NCBI GenBank assembly: GCA_007115705.1
Contig: QXEO01001043.1
Coordinates: forward strand, 372,001-436,000
Origin: Dactylis glomerata
Taxonomy: Eukaryota > Streptophyta > Magnoliopsida > Poales > Poaceae
Direction of reading: 5' to 3'
DNA length: 64,000 bases
Below are positions 43,692 through 55,919 of the stretch, in pieces. How positions within the stretch are numbered: position 1 is the first letter of the stretch; the number at the start of each line of letters is the position of its first letter. Under the pieces are notes generated by a model. That model searched no databases and had not been told where the DNA came from. It saw only the letters and a program-made list of their open reading frames with translations. A program made the translations under genes and the position numbers.

Positions 43692-45741
43692 TTATTATGC
43701 GTCAACATAGGATAACAAATCAGACGATAATGAAAAATCCATTCTAATGGTTTCAACAAAGATTAAACCTAACCATAAAAGAACATTCTCAAATCAAACA
43801 TGCTAAAGAACAATTTAATCAAGAAGTTGACAACATTTATTGAAAAGATATACACTCCATAAATTGCCTTGGCATCGGATGCTCTCAGTGTGTCATAAAC
43901 ACATACGGCCATTCACTTCGTCTTGATAGGGGTTCTTTAGGGTATTTCGTAGAGTAATTGGATTATGCATCGACATAGGATAAAAAACTAGATGGCAATG
44001 TAAAATCCATTCCAATTGTTTCAACAAAGATTAAACCGAGACGTGAAAGGACATTCTTGAATCATACATGCTAAAAAAGATAAACATATAAATTAATCAC
44101 ATTTATCAAATCAATATACACTCCAAAAACTCCTCGGCGTTGGATGCTCTCAGTCACACGTACGGTCCTTCACACATCTCGATAGAGTTCCATAGTGTAT
44201 TTCATAGAGTGATTCGATTATGCATCAACATAGGATAAACGAAACCTCTGGGCGTACGACACTTCCATGTCAAACGTCCATATGACGAGAATCGAACGGG
44301 CTGCTTTTGTTGCTCAAGCGCAAAACGGTTCGATGTTGCTTCTGATCGTTGAATGTATGAGGTGACAAATGACCCAAGCTAATATGGACGGAGGTCGGAG
44401 AAGTTAATAAACCAAAACCACAATGAAAAAATTCCAATAGTTCCAACAAAGAATAAATCACAGTTTGCCTTGGTCACATCTGGTCCCTACCTTTAGTATG
44501 ATGTAGTGCCTCGGTGCAATGCAAAGTGTGCTGCCATGATGCATCTATAAAAGTATAAAACCAAAGATTAGGTCTCAGTCGATCATCAATGGTTTGAAAG
44601 CGCACTCAGTGTGGTGTGTCTTGCAGCACGTATGGTCCTTCACTTTGTCTTGATAGAGTTCCATGTTGTATTGCATAGAGTGCACATTTTATGCGTCAAA
44701 TAGGATAAAATTAAAATGGCATGAAAATCTAAAATCTATTCCAATGGTTCAAAGATGCTAAAAAAAGATTACACCAAAAATTAATAACATTTAGCTAAAA
44801 TACTATAATGCCTTACACTTATTTGACCATTGGATTTTGATCCAACGGCCAAAACATCACCGATGTACCACACTATATTTTTTACCATACTTATTACCGC
44901 CCACTGTAGTATTTTTTGTTTTTTTACAGTAATTTTCTAGTACAACATAAACACTATGCGCTACACTATTTTTACCAATACTTTACTAGTAGTATTTTTT
45001 TGATTTAAATCTCCAGCTTAAGTAGTAATTCTTTGGTGGTAATTACATAAGAATTATTCTTTCATGATTCACAACTTCAATGCCGCAAAATACTCTTCAA
45101 CAGTATTTTGTAACCATATTTTTTGTGAGTAATTTTCTACCAGTAATTTCCCCTACAAATCTTCGTCTCAATTCGTAGTCTCCCGATGGTAATTGCCGAA
45201 AAATAGTTCTTCAATGTTGCGAAATACTCCAATGGTAATTCTGTAACAATATTTCTTTGACGATGCACAGATGGTAATTTGCTGACCATAATTCTTCAAC
45301 ATGAACCTTCAACGCCGATAGTAATTTATCAGCGATAATTTTTCAGTGCTATTTTTTTGATGACTCATAATTCAATATGCATGAACATTAATCTCCATTT
45401 GTAATTTTTCAACAATAAGTTATTCTTCTATACTGCCTCTGGGGTACTCTTATGGTAACTTCGAGAAACGATATACTCTACCATCCGCCTCCTCTTTTAT
45501 TCGATAAAATTACCACAACAACTTTGAAAAAAACTCCATTATTCGCCACCTATTTTTTCAGGCTAATAGTACTCTTCTTTTATTGATCGTCCCATGGTCA
45601 CATTGTTGGATCATTCATCGTCTGTTTTATCTGGCAAAAATTACTACCTTCTCTTTTTAATTTCTTTAAGATCACTGTATAGGTATACGCCATAGTCTAT
45701 GTCCCCTTTTATTAGAAATTTTTACTATTTATGTTATTAAC

Positions 45742-46030
45742 AATCGCCAACCACGTCGTCGAGATCTTGGTGGAGTTCACCGGGAAGAAGGCGTCTAGTG
45801 AAAAAATCATGGTTGCTGAATGACGGGCCATAAGAGAGCTTGAAGAGAAGGAGTCGGCAGATGCCGGTAACGCCGCATGGCAAGCGTACTGGCACCAGAG
45901 AAGATAGGAGGACGAGGCGGCCACAACGGCAAGATAGGCTGCCGATGCGGCAACGAGGATGGAAGAGATGAACTAGAGGCCCAATCAAACGGCCAATCTC
46001 GTCGACAGCAGCCAAGATGGCAGGGGACAT
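45742..46030 (+). pseudogene. Decayed coding remnant, copy 1
   Basis: Plus strand reads EILVEFTGKKASSEKI, then pieces like LEEKESADAGNAAWQAYW and EDEAATTAR with several stops. About 200 bp of it recurs at 49895-50130 with the same protein-like pattern and different stops. The alanine-rich, charged composition suggests a coiled-coil region, possibly from a transposon-borne gene. Family not recognised. Confidence 0.35.
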
Positions 46031-46391
46031 TTGTGGCTGCTTTGATTTAGTTAGTTTATTCTATTTTCATTCAAATGTATGAATTTGTTGAATCAAAATT
46101 TGAATGAAAATTGTCGCTTCAATTATTTAATTGAAATTCACATGCCCTCTTATTTTTAATTAATTATAAACAAAATTCGTTGTGCACGCCTCCAGCTGCC
46201 ACGATCTAAGGACGCCTGCAAGTACCATGTCATGCCATAAACAAATACTTTCAGTGGTGTGGCATCATTTCACGCCACAAACACGGCCTATATTGATGGT
46301 GTGCCACGCCACTCCATGCTACCACTCACCGGCAGAAATATATTAGTGGCGTCCTAGTGATGGCGTGGCGGTACCGCGCTAGCAACGACGC

Positions 46392-46504
46392 TTTTGCCAC
46401 ATCACCACTAGGCTATTCTGTACTAGTGCAATAGGCTACAAATCATATCTCCAAGATAGGGACATTTTTGCCACATCACCACTAGGCTATTCTGTACTAG
46501 TGCA
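46392..46504 (-). mobile_element. CACTA-type transposon end, duplicated
   Basis: Read on the minus strand the end is CACTAGTACAGAATAGCC. The 39 bases at 46392-46430 recur at 46466-46504, a 74-bp tandem duplication of the terminus. The DNA to the left (about 46180-46390) has the ggcgtggc/gccacgcc-type subterminal repeats common in such elements. A matching left end was not found. Confidence 0.5.
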
Positions 46505-46534
46505 TGCGTGACACATCATATTATATATATATAT

Positions 46535-46830
46535 ATTAGGGACATCGTTTTAGTGGAACCAATCACAAATTCTGTGCAACTTCTCTGACACCTTGAAACA
46601 TATCGGTAACTTGAGAAAAACGTAAAGACAACCCAAGGAAACAAAACACAACCGAGCACATGAACACTAATTTATATTTATCACCAATTAATTTGCACAT
46701 ATAAAATTATTGAAGTCATGGAAATATGCATCCACAAACTCAAACGGAGCAGTTTTTTATTATTTATGAGGATGACAACAAATAATCATGACATACCAAA
46801 TCTTGAATTTATAAAAACTTACCGGCAAAA
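46535..46830. repeat. Dispersed repeat, copy 1 (second copy at 51133-51360)
   Basis: agggacatcgttttagtggaacca...caaataatcatgacatacc is repeated about 4.6 kb to the right with point changes and a deletion of about 60 bp. No ORF. Confidence 0.6.
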
Positions 46831-46936
46831 TGATGTGTAAAACAAGCCACTGAAACATGTAACACATGCCAAACCTCAATGAACCATATAAGAACTTTTT
46901 TCTAACTATGTTGTCGAGAATAGTTACAACAAGGAT

Positions 46937-48617
46937 GAAATCGAGACATAAAAGAACATTCTCGAATCAAACATGCTAAAGAACGACTAAGGCAATAATT
47001 TAATTACATTTACTAAAAAATATATTGCAAAGGATGCTCTAAATATGTCTTAAACATGTATGGTCCTTCACTTTATCTCGATAGAGTTCCATAGTGTATT
47101 TCGTATAGTACTTCGATTATGCGTCAACATAGGATAAAAACAAGACTTGACAACAAATCCATTCCAATGGTTTCGATAAAGATTAATCCAATATGTATAA
47201 GATCATTCTCAAATCAAACATGCTTAGGATCATTGAATGTATGAGATGAAAAATTACTCCAGATAAAATGCTTCAACTAAGATTTTTGTTTGCAAAACAA
47301 TCATAAAATATGGACGACACGGTCAAAAAAGTTAATAACATTTTTTTGTAATCTACCATAGAATAAACCAAAACCACATGGAAAAATCAATTCCAATAGT
47401 TTCAACAAAGAAATAACCCACAACCGGATGTTCACGGTTGTGGGCATCTGGTCTTTCCCTTTAATCCGCTGCAGTGCCTTAGTGCAATGCAAAGACTACT
47501 ACCATTATGTATCGATAAATCCAAAGATTAGGGCCTGGTCGATCATCGATGGTTTGAAAGTGCACTATGAATTTCCCTTCCCACCGGCATCGAGAAGGAT
47601 TAAACCGAGAACTTAATAACATTTATCAAAAAGATATACAACCAAAAAACTATGCCGGAGTCGGATGCTCTCATTTTGTCTTATGCACACATGGTCCTTC
47701 ACTTTGTATCGATAGAGTTCCATAGTGTATTGCATAGAGTGCACCTTTTATGTGTCAACATAGGTTAAAACATAGGTCATGAAATCGAGACATAAAAGAA
47801 CATTCTCGAATCAAACATGCTAAAGAACGACTAAGGCAATAATTTAATTACATTTACTAAAAAATACATTGCAAAGGATGCTCTAAATATGTCTTAAACA
47901 TGTATGGTCCTTCACTTTATCTCGATAGAGTTCCATAGTGTATTTCGTAGAGTACTTTGATTATGCGTCAACATAGGATAAAAACAAGACTGGACAACAA
48001 ATCCATTCCAATGGTTTCGATAAAGATTAATCCAATATGTATAAGATCATTCTCAAATCAAACATGCTTAGGATCATTGAATGTATGAGATGAAAAATTA
48101 CTCCAGATAAAATGCTTCAACTAAGATTTGTTTGCAAAACAATCATAAAATATGGACGACACGGTCAAAAAAGTTAATAACATTTTTTTGTAATCTACCA
48201 TAGAATAAACCAAAACCACGTGGAAAAATCAATTCCAATAGTTTCAACAAAGAAATAACCCACAACCGGATATTCACGGTTGTGGGCATCTGGTCTTTCC
48301 CTTTAATCCGCTGTAGTGCCTTGGTGCAATGCAAAGACTACTACCATTATGTATCGATAAATCCAAAGATTAGGGCCTGGTCGATCATCGATGGTTTGAA
48401 AGTGCACTATGAATTTCCCTTCCCACCGACATCGAGAAGGATTAAACCGAGAAATTAATAACATTTATCAAAAAGATATACAACCAAAAAACTATGCCGG
48501 AGTCGGATGCTCTCATTTTGTCTTATGCACACATGGTCCTTCACTTTGTATCGATAGAGTTCCATAGTGTATTGCATAGAGTGCACCTTTTATGTGTCAA
48601 CATAGGTTAAAACATGA
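46937..48617. repeat. 844-bp tandem duplication
   Basis: 46937-47780 and 47781-48617 are nearly identical. The differences I see are a few single bases and a 2-T indel near 47285. The same small minus strand ORF appears in both at 47301-47492 and 48143-48334, with one residue changed; it is not a recognised gene. Confidence 0.85.
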
Positions 48618-49009
48618 GACGATAACGAAAATTCCATTTTAATCGTTTGAACAAAGATCAGACCGAGACGTAAAAGAACATTCTGGAATCAAACATGTTA
48701 AAAAAACTAAAATGTGAAATTAATAACATGTATTGAAATGATCCTTCACTTCGGATGCTCTCAATGTGTTTGAAACTCATTTAGCTAATAATAGAAATAT
48801 GAAGAGTAAATAGTTGTATAAAATGATGATAGTGAACTTCATATTATTAGAAGGCGACAAATATACATTCAGTTGCATCGATTCATCAATTAATGCCCCA
48901 TCCGGATTTCGCAGTCAAATAGACATATTTTCTTCCACAATTCTTCAATCGCCCAAGATAACACTTGGGAGACCAAATTTATTCACTGTATGCTAACGGT
49001 AATACGATG

Positions 49010-49590
49010 GAAGGCATCTTGTCGATGCCAAAGAGTCCTATGGAGAAGCGGCTTAAGGTACCATCGCCGAATTTGTGAAGTCCTTCATCACTGATTTCCA
49101 TAATATCAAATTCATTTCCGATCCATGACCTATAATGCAATGCCCAAACTACAAGAGTGCTCAACGACCTGATCCATCATTAATTTGATTGCATAAATAA
49201 CATGCAGGTAAAAAGTGTAATATCATTAGGCTAACAATAAAAATAAATTTTTAAGCAAATATTTCTAACAAATGACCATGGGGCATCAGTCCATGGGGCA
49301 TCAGTCCTTTGTCGATGCCAAAGAGTCCTATAGAGACGCGTCTTAAGGTACCATAGCCGAATTTGTGAAGTCCTTCATCACTAATTTCCATAACATCAAA
49401 TTCGTCTCCGATGCATGACCTATAAAGCAATGCCCAAACTACAAGAGTGCTCAACGACCCGATCCATCATTAATTTGATTACATAAATAACATGTAGGTA
49501 AAAAGAGTAATATCATCAGGCTAACAGTAAAAATAATTTTTAAAGCAAATATTTGTAACAAATGACCATGGACAACCAGTCAGTCATCAA
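49010..49590. repeat. Tandem duplication, about 285-290 bp unit
   Basis: ttgtcgatgccaaagagtcctat...aacaaatgaccatgg occurs at about 49019-49280 and 49308-49570; a third, very diverged start lies near 49605. On the minus strand both units hold an ORF beginning MSTLVVWAL (49164 and 49454) whose first 49 residues agree at about 40 positions. I do not recognise it. Confidence 0.6.
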
Positions 49591-49894
49591 ACCAAAAAGG
49601 CTCTATGGATCTTTTGCTTAAAGTACCATACTATCTCTTGTGAAGTACTTGCAATATATTAACGGATAAAGTACCATATTATTTCACCAATATGTTTGAA
49701 GATATCCTAGATATTTGGCCTACAAACCCATGCATGTGATTCATGTGAAAATATTGTTGTTTAGTGTCTTATAGATGGGCTCACTTTGATAGGTTTGTTC
49801 TTTGAGTAGAACACCTTTTTTATAAGGTGTGTTTATTGTTCATATAAATTTCTCTAGATATATGCATGGTGTACCAGTAACGCCACTCGTTTAA

Positions 49895-50130
49895 TCTACA
49901 AGGAGGCGGCGGATGCCAGTAGGGCCGCCTAGCAAGCGTACTAATGCCACGGAAGAGAGGAGGCGGCCACGACGGCAAGGAAGTCTGCCAAGGCCGCAGC
50001 AATGAAGGAAGCGACGAACCAACGGCCCAATGGAACGGCCAATTTTATCAACATCAGCAGCCAAGTAGGCAAAAGCCATTAGCGGCTGCTTTGATTTAGT
50101 TAGTTTAATCTATCTTCATTCAAATGTATG
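49895..50130 (+). pseudogene. Decayed coding remnant, copy 2
   Basis: Matches about 45850-46100: cggcggatgccagtagggccgcc...caacggcccaatggaacggccaat...gcggctgctttgatttagttagttta. Frame broken by stops at other places than in copy 1, so both decayed on their own after duplication. Confidence 0.35.
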
Positions 50131-50499
50131 AATTTGCTGAACCAAGTACAAGGCGGATTTTTCAAGTTTCACCTTACTAATATATTATAAAAAATTACAA
50201 AACCATCAACTAAGGGATGCACAAAAATCTCTCCCCTTTCTCACGAAACACACCAGGAGCGATCTTTTCCTGGCCCCAAAAAACTCTCCCCTTTCACTAT
50301 GTTCATATTCTCAAAAATCTTGACAGCATGAAAAGCATCAACCATCTGGTATCGTCATGCGCAAAAAACTCAAACAGATTCCTATTGCAACCAAAAAAGG
50401 GGGGCAAAGTCTTGTAAGTCAATCTACCTTCAAATCAGCTATGCAACAAAAATTACTTTCAATTAATTGAAAATATGGATGAAGCCTATAAGTGAATAT

Positions 50500-51119
50500 G
50501 AAACGAGAACAATTGGGATGGTTGTGAGTCTTCCTGGTGTGTGGGTCAATGTTTTCGAGATGAAGAATGCATCTTCTCCCAACAGGTCACGGACAAAGGA
50601 TGGTTTGAGTCTTCCTGAACTCATTAATGAACCAACCATGGTATGTCGTCCGGTGCAGCCATATCAGTGCCGGGCCAATCGCATGCCACAGTTCTAGAAT
50701 TCAGATGCCTAGGAACCCCCCCCCCCCCCCCCCACAAACAAACAAAGATGTATCAAATAGCTGCCACTCCTCCATGAAAACTTGTAAAATGCAAGTGGCA
50801 ACCAGGGCAGTAAAATGATAACATAAAGAATGAACCAAAATCCGCCAAAATAATCCATACCACACAGCTGCACATGATGTCCTAGGCAATTTTGCATTTG
50901 GATGGATTCTTCTTTGACTGCCCATATCTGATACTGAGCCCTAGCTCCCAAGAATACAGGTTGTACAAGTCATGTGCCTCTGGTAGAAAATCAAACTCCA
51001 GCCTCAGTTCAGGAGCAACAACAAACTCAGTTATTCGGTCACAAAACTTTATGAAAGTTGATTCCAATGCACTTCTTTGTCCATTCAATGGTGTCCGAAA
51101 TCAAGGAATCATTCCATAG
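50500..51119 (-). pseudogene. FAR1-type gene remnant, copy 1
   Basis: On the minus strand 51119-50882 reads LRLEFDFLPEAHDLYNLYSWELG then IRYGQSKKNPSKCKIA and a stop, the pattern of the FAR1 DNA-binding domain. Then comes an intron-like gap with an 18-base poly-C run (50716-50733) and a second piece down to about 50500 with broken frames in which HNHPLS-like residues can be seen. FAR1/FHY3 proteins are transposase-derived transcription factors of light signalling. This copy has several stops and no C-terminal transposase-like part, so it is dead. It is about 60-70% like copy 2 by eye. Confidence 0.6.
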
Positions 51120-51132
51120 TGGTTCCTATATT

Positions 51133-51360
51133 ATAGGGACATCATTTTAGTGGGACCAGTCACAAATTGTGTGCAACTTCTCTGATACCTCTATGAAACA
51201 TATCAAAAACTTGAGGAAATCATGAGGACAACCCAAGGAAATTTGCACATATAAAATTATGAACATCATAGAAATTTGCATCCACAAACTCAAAAAGAGC
51301 GGTTTCTTACTATGGATGATAAGAATAATCATGACATGCTAATCGCCAATTTATAAAATT
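51133..51360. repeat. Dispersed repeat, copy 2 (of 46535-46830)
   Basis: tagggacatcattttagtgggacca...aataatcatgacatgc matches copy 1 with point changes. Confidence 0.6.
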
Positions 51361-51544
51361 CTTTTAAGATACTCATTATGGACCATCTCTAATTTATAAA
51401 GTTCTCACGGTCATCTAGGCAAGACAAAAACACGAGGTTGGCACGGACATGAATATTGCACAGCGCATTGCATCCCTCTCTTTTTCATTTTTCGCAGATA
51501 GCCCTCTCGTTACTTGAAAGGAAATGGCCCTACTTTGTTCACGT

Positions 51545-52066
51545 CATTATTGTTTCTAATTACCGACATATGTTTAATTCATTGTGCTGACATGTCCAAA
51601 TTGAGACTAATCATGCATATTGGTTGAAAGGTTCTTCAATTTTTTTGTATGAAGACCATGTTACATATGTGTACAGTTCTGTGTTTTGTCATAAGTTAAA
51701 ACAATTATGCACAGAGTGACCATAAAGTTCTTCCATGATTTTTTATGAAGTCCATAAACCATATCAATAAAGTTATGCGCACCTTTCTATAGTGTGATTG
51801 AAGAATTCTATGTTTTTCAATAAATTATCATCTCTAATTACCGATATATGTCTTCATCCATCTGCTGACATGTTCAAATCGAGACTAATCATGTATATTG
51901 GTTGAAAGGTTCTTTAGTTTTTGTGTATGAAGTCCGTGTAACATATGTGTACAGTTCTGTGTTTTTTTCATAAATTTAAACAATTCTGTACAGAGTGATC
52001 GTAAAGTTCTTCCATGATTTTTATGAAGTTCATATAGCATATCTATAAAGTTCTGTGCATCTTGAG
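51545..52066. repeat. Tandem duplication of about 280 bp, noncoding
   Basis: The unit gagactaatcatg-atattggttgaaaggttctt...acatatgtgtacagttctgtg...taaagttcttccatga recurs at about 51545-51800 and 51826-52066. Both are AT-rich with no ORF. Confidence 0.65.
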
Positions 52067-52529
52067 CCGGTTTTAATCTATTTGGAGTTAGACATCTGTA
52101 CTGTACGATGATTCTAGACGCCGGAAACTCGATAATTGGACACTCGGGACTTAATCACCTCTATGTAAAGGACCTTTCGCAACGTGAGCGGAACTGAAAC
52201 TTATCCTTACAATCTACGGGGTGCTTCACAGTTTAGATTATAGTTATGGTTTGTCATTGTTCCTCTTTGCACACACCGAGATCACAATAGTTACAGGCAT
52301 CCCAGGCATGTGGGCTACCGGGTGGGACATAAGGTTCCTGATATCTGGAGTATAAAAGTGAAACATGATTCATGATAAATATTAAAGATGAACAGAACAG
52401 GACAACATCACCCTAAGATCACCGAATAGATCATCTCAAATCTGAATGTTACATCCTAAATAAGTTCTCAGTTACATGTATATACCGAATTAATAAACCT
52501 TGATGGTTATCAAAATCATCGTTGCGAAC

Positions 52530-53083
52530 TAGAACAACGAACCAGCCATGATCATCCGTCCTGTGTAGCCGTATCAGTGCCTAGTGCCTGGTAATCGCAT
52601 GCAGTGGATCTGCAATTCGTATGCCTAGGTCTCCCCTGAAAATAAACACACACCGTAAACATATGGCTCCCACTTCTACATGAAAAAATGTATAGTGAAG
52701 TACTCAGGCACAAACTGGAAATTAAAATTATTTGCAACAGATGTGAACAAACAAACGCTGAAAACACAGCCACACACGATGTCTTGGGCAATTTTGCATT
52801 TGGATGGATTCAGTTTTGACGGCCCGTATCTAATACCGAACCCTAACTCCCAAGAATACAGGATGTAAAAGTCATGCGCCTCCTGTAGAGAATCAAATTC
52901 CATCCCTAGTTCAGAAGCAACAACATACTCGGTTTTCCGGTCACCAAATTTTCTAAAAATGGATTCCAGTGCACTCCTTCCAGCCAATGGCTTCCGGTGC
53001 TCCGGAATAATTCCGAAGCGTTTCCTGCATGTGAACCAAGCAATGAAGTCAGATAGCTCTTCCCAGCTCCGCAAATGGCCCAT
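52530..53083 (-). pseudogene. FAR1-type gene remnant, copy 2
   Basis: The minus strand exon 53083 to about 52770 gives WEELSDFIAWFTCRKRFGI...KTEYVVASELGMEFDSLQ then EAHDFYILYSWELGFGIRYG and SKCKIAQDIVCGC, a clear FAR1 domain start (zinc-binding Cys residues included). An intron follows, then a short exon (about 52640-52530) with GRPRHTNCRSTACDYQAL and a shifted, stop-containing remainder. The gene is cut off after the FAR1 domain; no MULE transposase-like or SWIM zinc finger part is found. It may once have joined the upstream exon at 54018-54622. Confidence 0.65.
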
Positions 53084-54017
53084 AATTTATAGAAATATCA
53101 TAATTTTAATTCACACAAGGTACACCATATAAGACACCAATTTGCAGACTGACAAGGTGCAGATCAGCCAAAGCAGCTTGACAAAACTATCCACAATGTG
53201 CAAACCAGCCGGGCCAAAACTAATAAGATGATAACACAAATGATAAAAGTCTAGACTCAGCGCTTTACATTGTTGGAAACAAAAATAACTGCCTTATAAT
53301 TATGGAACAAATAATCTCAATCCAAAAACAGACGCCGATAAAAAATAACAGAGGATTGGGTTAAACACCTGCGGCAACATTAGAATAACTACCACTAAAG
53401 CTTGTCAATAATATTGATTCACTATGACAAAATCCGGCGTAGAGTGAATTTTCGATATTCCTTAAGTATCTCTATCATTTTAAATGTGCAAATCTCCAAA
53501 ACCATATATTTCACTTCGAGTAAACATAGGCGCATAAATTATGTAGAAATAGTCCGGATACAAAACAGTGCTGCAGATTCATCACTGACGACTAAAGTTA
53601 TCGTGTATGATCTCGACTCGGTCAATAGAGTAACGTTTAATTTTCACAGGATATCATTACATAAAAAGGGTCGGTGACAGAAACTGTATAGATTTCTGCT
53701 CTTATTCTGTAATTTGAAAAGCCAGCGTGTGGATCAACGTTATGTTGTAAGTATGCGCAGAGGGGAATAACATTGTACTTCCCTTATGGTTTCAGATACT
53801 ATAAAACTTAAATGATCCGAATCACTTAATCTAATTGAATCTGCAATGAATCGCTAGGAGCTGATACTTAGATAGAATCCTATATACCATCTGAATTGTG
53901 ACGCCGTGGGCCTCAGATCAACGATCACCACAGACATCAAAATTCTCTAATCGGTTTCAGTTCCGGATTCACCAGCCAAGGACTACTGTTCCACAGGTCG
54001 CGTACAGGCGTCCGACA
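53084..54017. other. AT-rich spacer between FAR1 remnant and upstream exon
   Basis: No ORF or repeat recognised. It could be an old intron of the FAR1-type gene. Confidence 0.35.
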
Positions 54018-54622
54018 CTAGCAATCATCTTCTATCGGAATAAAGCGATTGGGAGTATCTGAAACGCACCTCTTCTTCCATGGACTGGTGCTTGGATCGA
54101 TGACAGTGGCGCACTCGAGAGAGGATGAGTCTGCATGTCCCTCTCCAGGCGGAGAGAGGCTGGGATTCTTTTCCGGTTCGGCGCTATCTGCACCCAATTC
54201 CTCTTCTTCAAGACCTCGGTTTTCATGCGAATCGGAGGCACAGGTGGAGGAATCAGAGATCGGGCGGCTGGGGCTTGGTAGATCTGGCCTTCCCGGCTCC
54301 ATACTCGTCGCAGCTTGTACCGCTTCCCCTACCTTGTCGCTGCACACTCCCGATTCGCCCGAAGGCGAGCTTGATTCGGAGCCCGTGCGGGTAGGCCTAA
54401 TCCCCACGTCGCCATAGTCACCTGCTTGATTTCCGGCGGCCGCAGATATAAAGGGATCTGTCCCGTGATACTCCATGCTGCAGTGTAGGAAAATTGAATC
54501 AATGCCATGATTGTGGCGGATTGGTACCGTGATGTTATATGGCTTGGACTAATCCCCTCGGCGTCTGAGATAGCTCCGGTATTTTCGGCGACGCCAAAGG
54601 AATCACTCCCGGGAAACTCCAT
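54018..54622 (-). pseudogene. Possible N-terminal exon of the FAR1-type gene, with an internal duplication
   Basis: On the minus strand ATG at 54476 opens 152 codons rich in Ser, Pro, Glu and Asp (MEYHGTDPFISAAAG...), low complexity and likely disordered, as N-termini of FAR1-related proteins often are. A similar start, MEFPGSDSFGVAENTG, lies at 54622, 146 bases upstream, so the beginning of the exon is duplicated. The strand and position upstream of the FAR1 domain suggest they belonged together. No splice form could be confirmed, and the link is inference. Confidence 0.4.
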
Positions 54623-55916
54623 GCTGCAGACGCACACTAAATCAGGAAGCTTGTCTTGCCGGATTAGAGAGGAAATAATCAGAAAGGAGGACGCAATCAC
54701 CTGAGTAGCAGCTGGGTGAATCCCACCTCGCGGGCCATAGAAGAACATTGCGACACCCTGGCCAGATCTAAGCGGAACGGCGGGGGAGACGACAGCAGGC
54801 AGCCGGAGAGAGTGATGGCGATGCGTTCAGGATTCGATTTTGAACTGGATGGAGCTCCTTATTGCAACTGGGACCAGCGCTGCCGAATACCGAGTTCTGT
54901 ACGAGAGTATGCCCGGATTTAACGCGTGGAGGCTGGAAATACGAAGGCGTATCGGTCAACGCAGCTTGTTCGGTGGGGACAGAGCTCGAATCTCCAATGA
55001 AAACGAACGCTCAGGATAAGGCATACGCGCGCTAACGCCCTGTAACTGGACTTCTTGTTGAAACGCCATTCTCTGAAGTCCGTGCTCTGACCCCACTTTT
55101 TTTGGGTCACATGGCTGCTGCTCCTTGAACAATAGCATCACATGCGTGCTTTAGAACATTGTGGTCTTGCTGTTTTGTCGGTTGCCTGGGTGCTACTCAA
55201 AGTCCACGCCTTATCGTTTGCAGTTCTAGACTTAGTTCAAGAAATCTGAGACATTCATTGATTTTCGTTTATGCTTGTAAGTTACTCTGCTAGACCATTT
55301 AACTATCATTGTGTCCTTGTATCTGGTTAACTGCAAACATTTTCCGCTGCGTGTCAAAGTGATATTTATTTGCAAGTGATGATAAATTAGTATTGTAAAG
55401 TGACTGCACACGTCTATGTATAGATAATTAAGTTAAACAAATTGTTAATAGTACAAGATCATACCAATGAGACAAATATTTAGATATAGATTAAAGCTAT
55501 CTCTCTTTTTATGGTATATAATTGCATAATATGGGGATCAGTTTAAACGAAAACCCCGAGAGCTTGTCGCCGGTGAGCCCCTGCACCCCACCCCCACCCT
55601 AAACTCCAAGTTTACTTCCTCACCTTCGCCGGCAACGCCGCCTCGTCCCCGTCTCTAGTGAGAACTGCCTTCACCCCTATCTCCCGCGACGAACCCTTCA
55701 CCTCCATCGTCGGCGTCATGCACCTCCATCGTTGACGCCTCGCGGAGAAGACGACGCGCACCCGCACCCCTCGCTAATTGGCCGGCCCAACATGGCACAC
55801 ACGCCTAGTACAGGTGGACAGGTCTGCGCCGCGGGCAGTACGCGCTGCATTGAGCGGGGTATAGGATTTCCCGGCGCGAAACTCGACTTATTTCAAAAGA
55901 CCACGGTGAGAGGCTT
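54623..55916. other. Intergenic DNA with two GC-rich patches
   Basis: 54720-55130 and 55555-55900 are GC-richer and hold short ORFs without recognisable content. The second patch has repeats like ctccatcgtcggcgtc and may be a gene fragment. 55140-55550 is AT-rich and empty. Confidence 0.35.
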
Positions 55917-55919
55917 TTA

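Larger units (their letters stand above)
43695..48760. repeat. Field of diverged local repeats (roughly 250-300 bp units)
   Basis: A unit containing 'ggtccttcac-tt...gatagagttccatagtgtatt...gtcaacataggataaaa...tccattcyaatggtttcaacaaagatta' recurs with variation near 43700, 43960, 44220, 44690, 47040, 47690, 47880 and 48530. Between them (44800-45700) is AT-rich DNA rich in gtaattttt strings, and a transposon end. No gene is recognised. It may be the inside of one or more decayed DNA transposons. Confidence 0.55.

Noticed and set aside
43695..48760. Repeat field as a possible CRISPR-like or satellite array
   Set aside because: Units are long, diverged and irregularly spaced, with no constant spacer length. 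The setting is a plant nuclear genome.
50716..50733. Run of 18 C as a possible functional element
   Set aside because: A homopolymer in a pseudogene intron; its length may also be a sequencing or assembly artefact.
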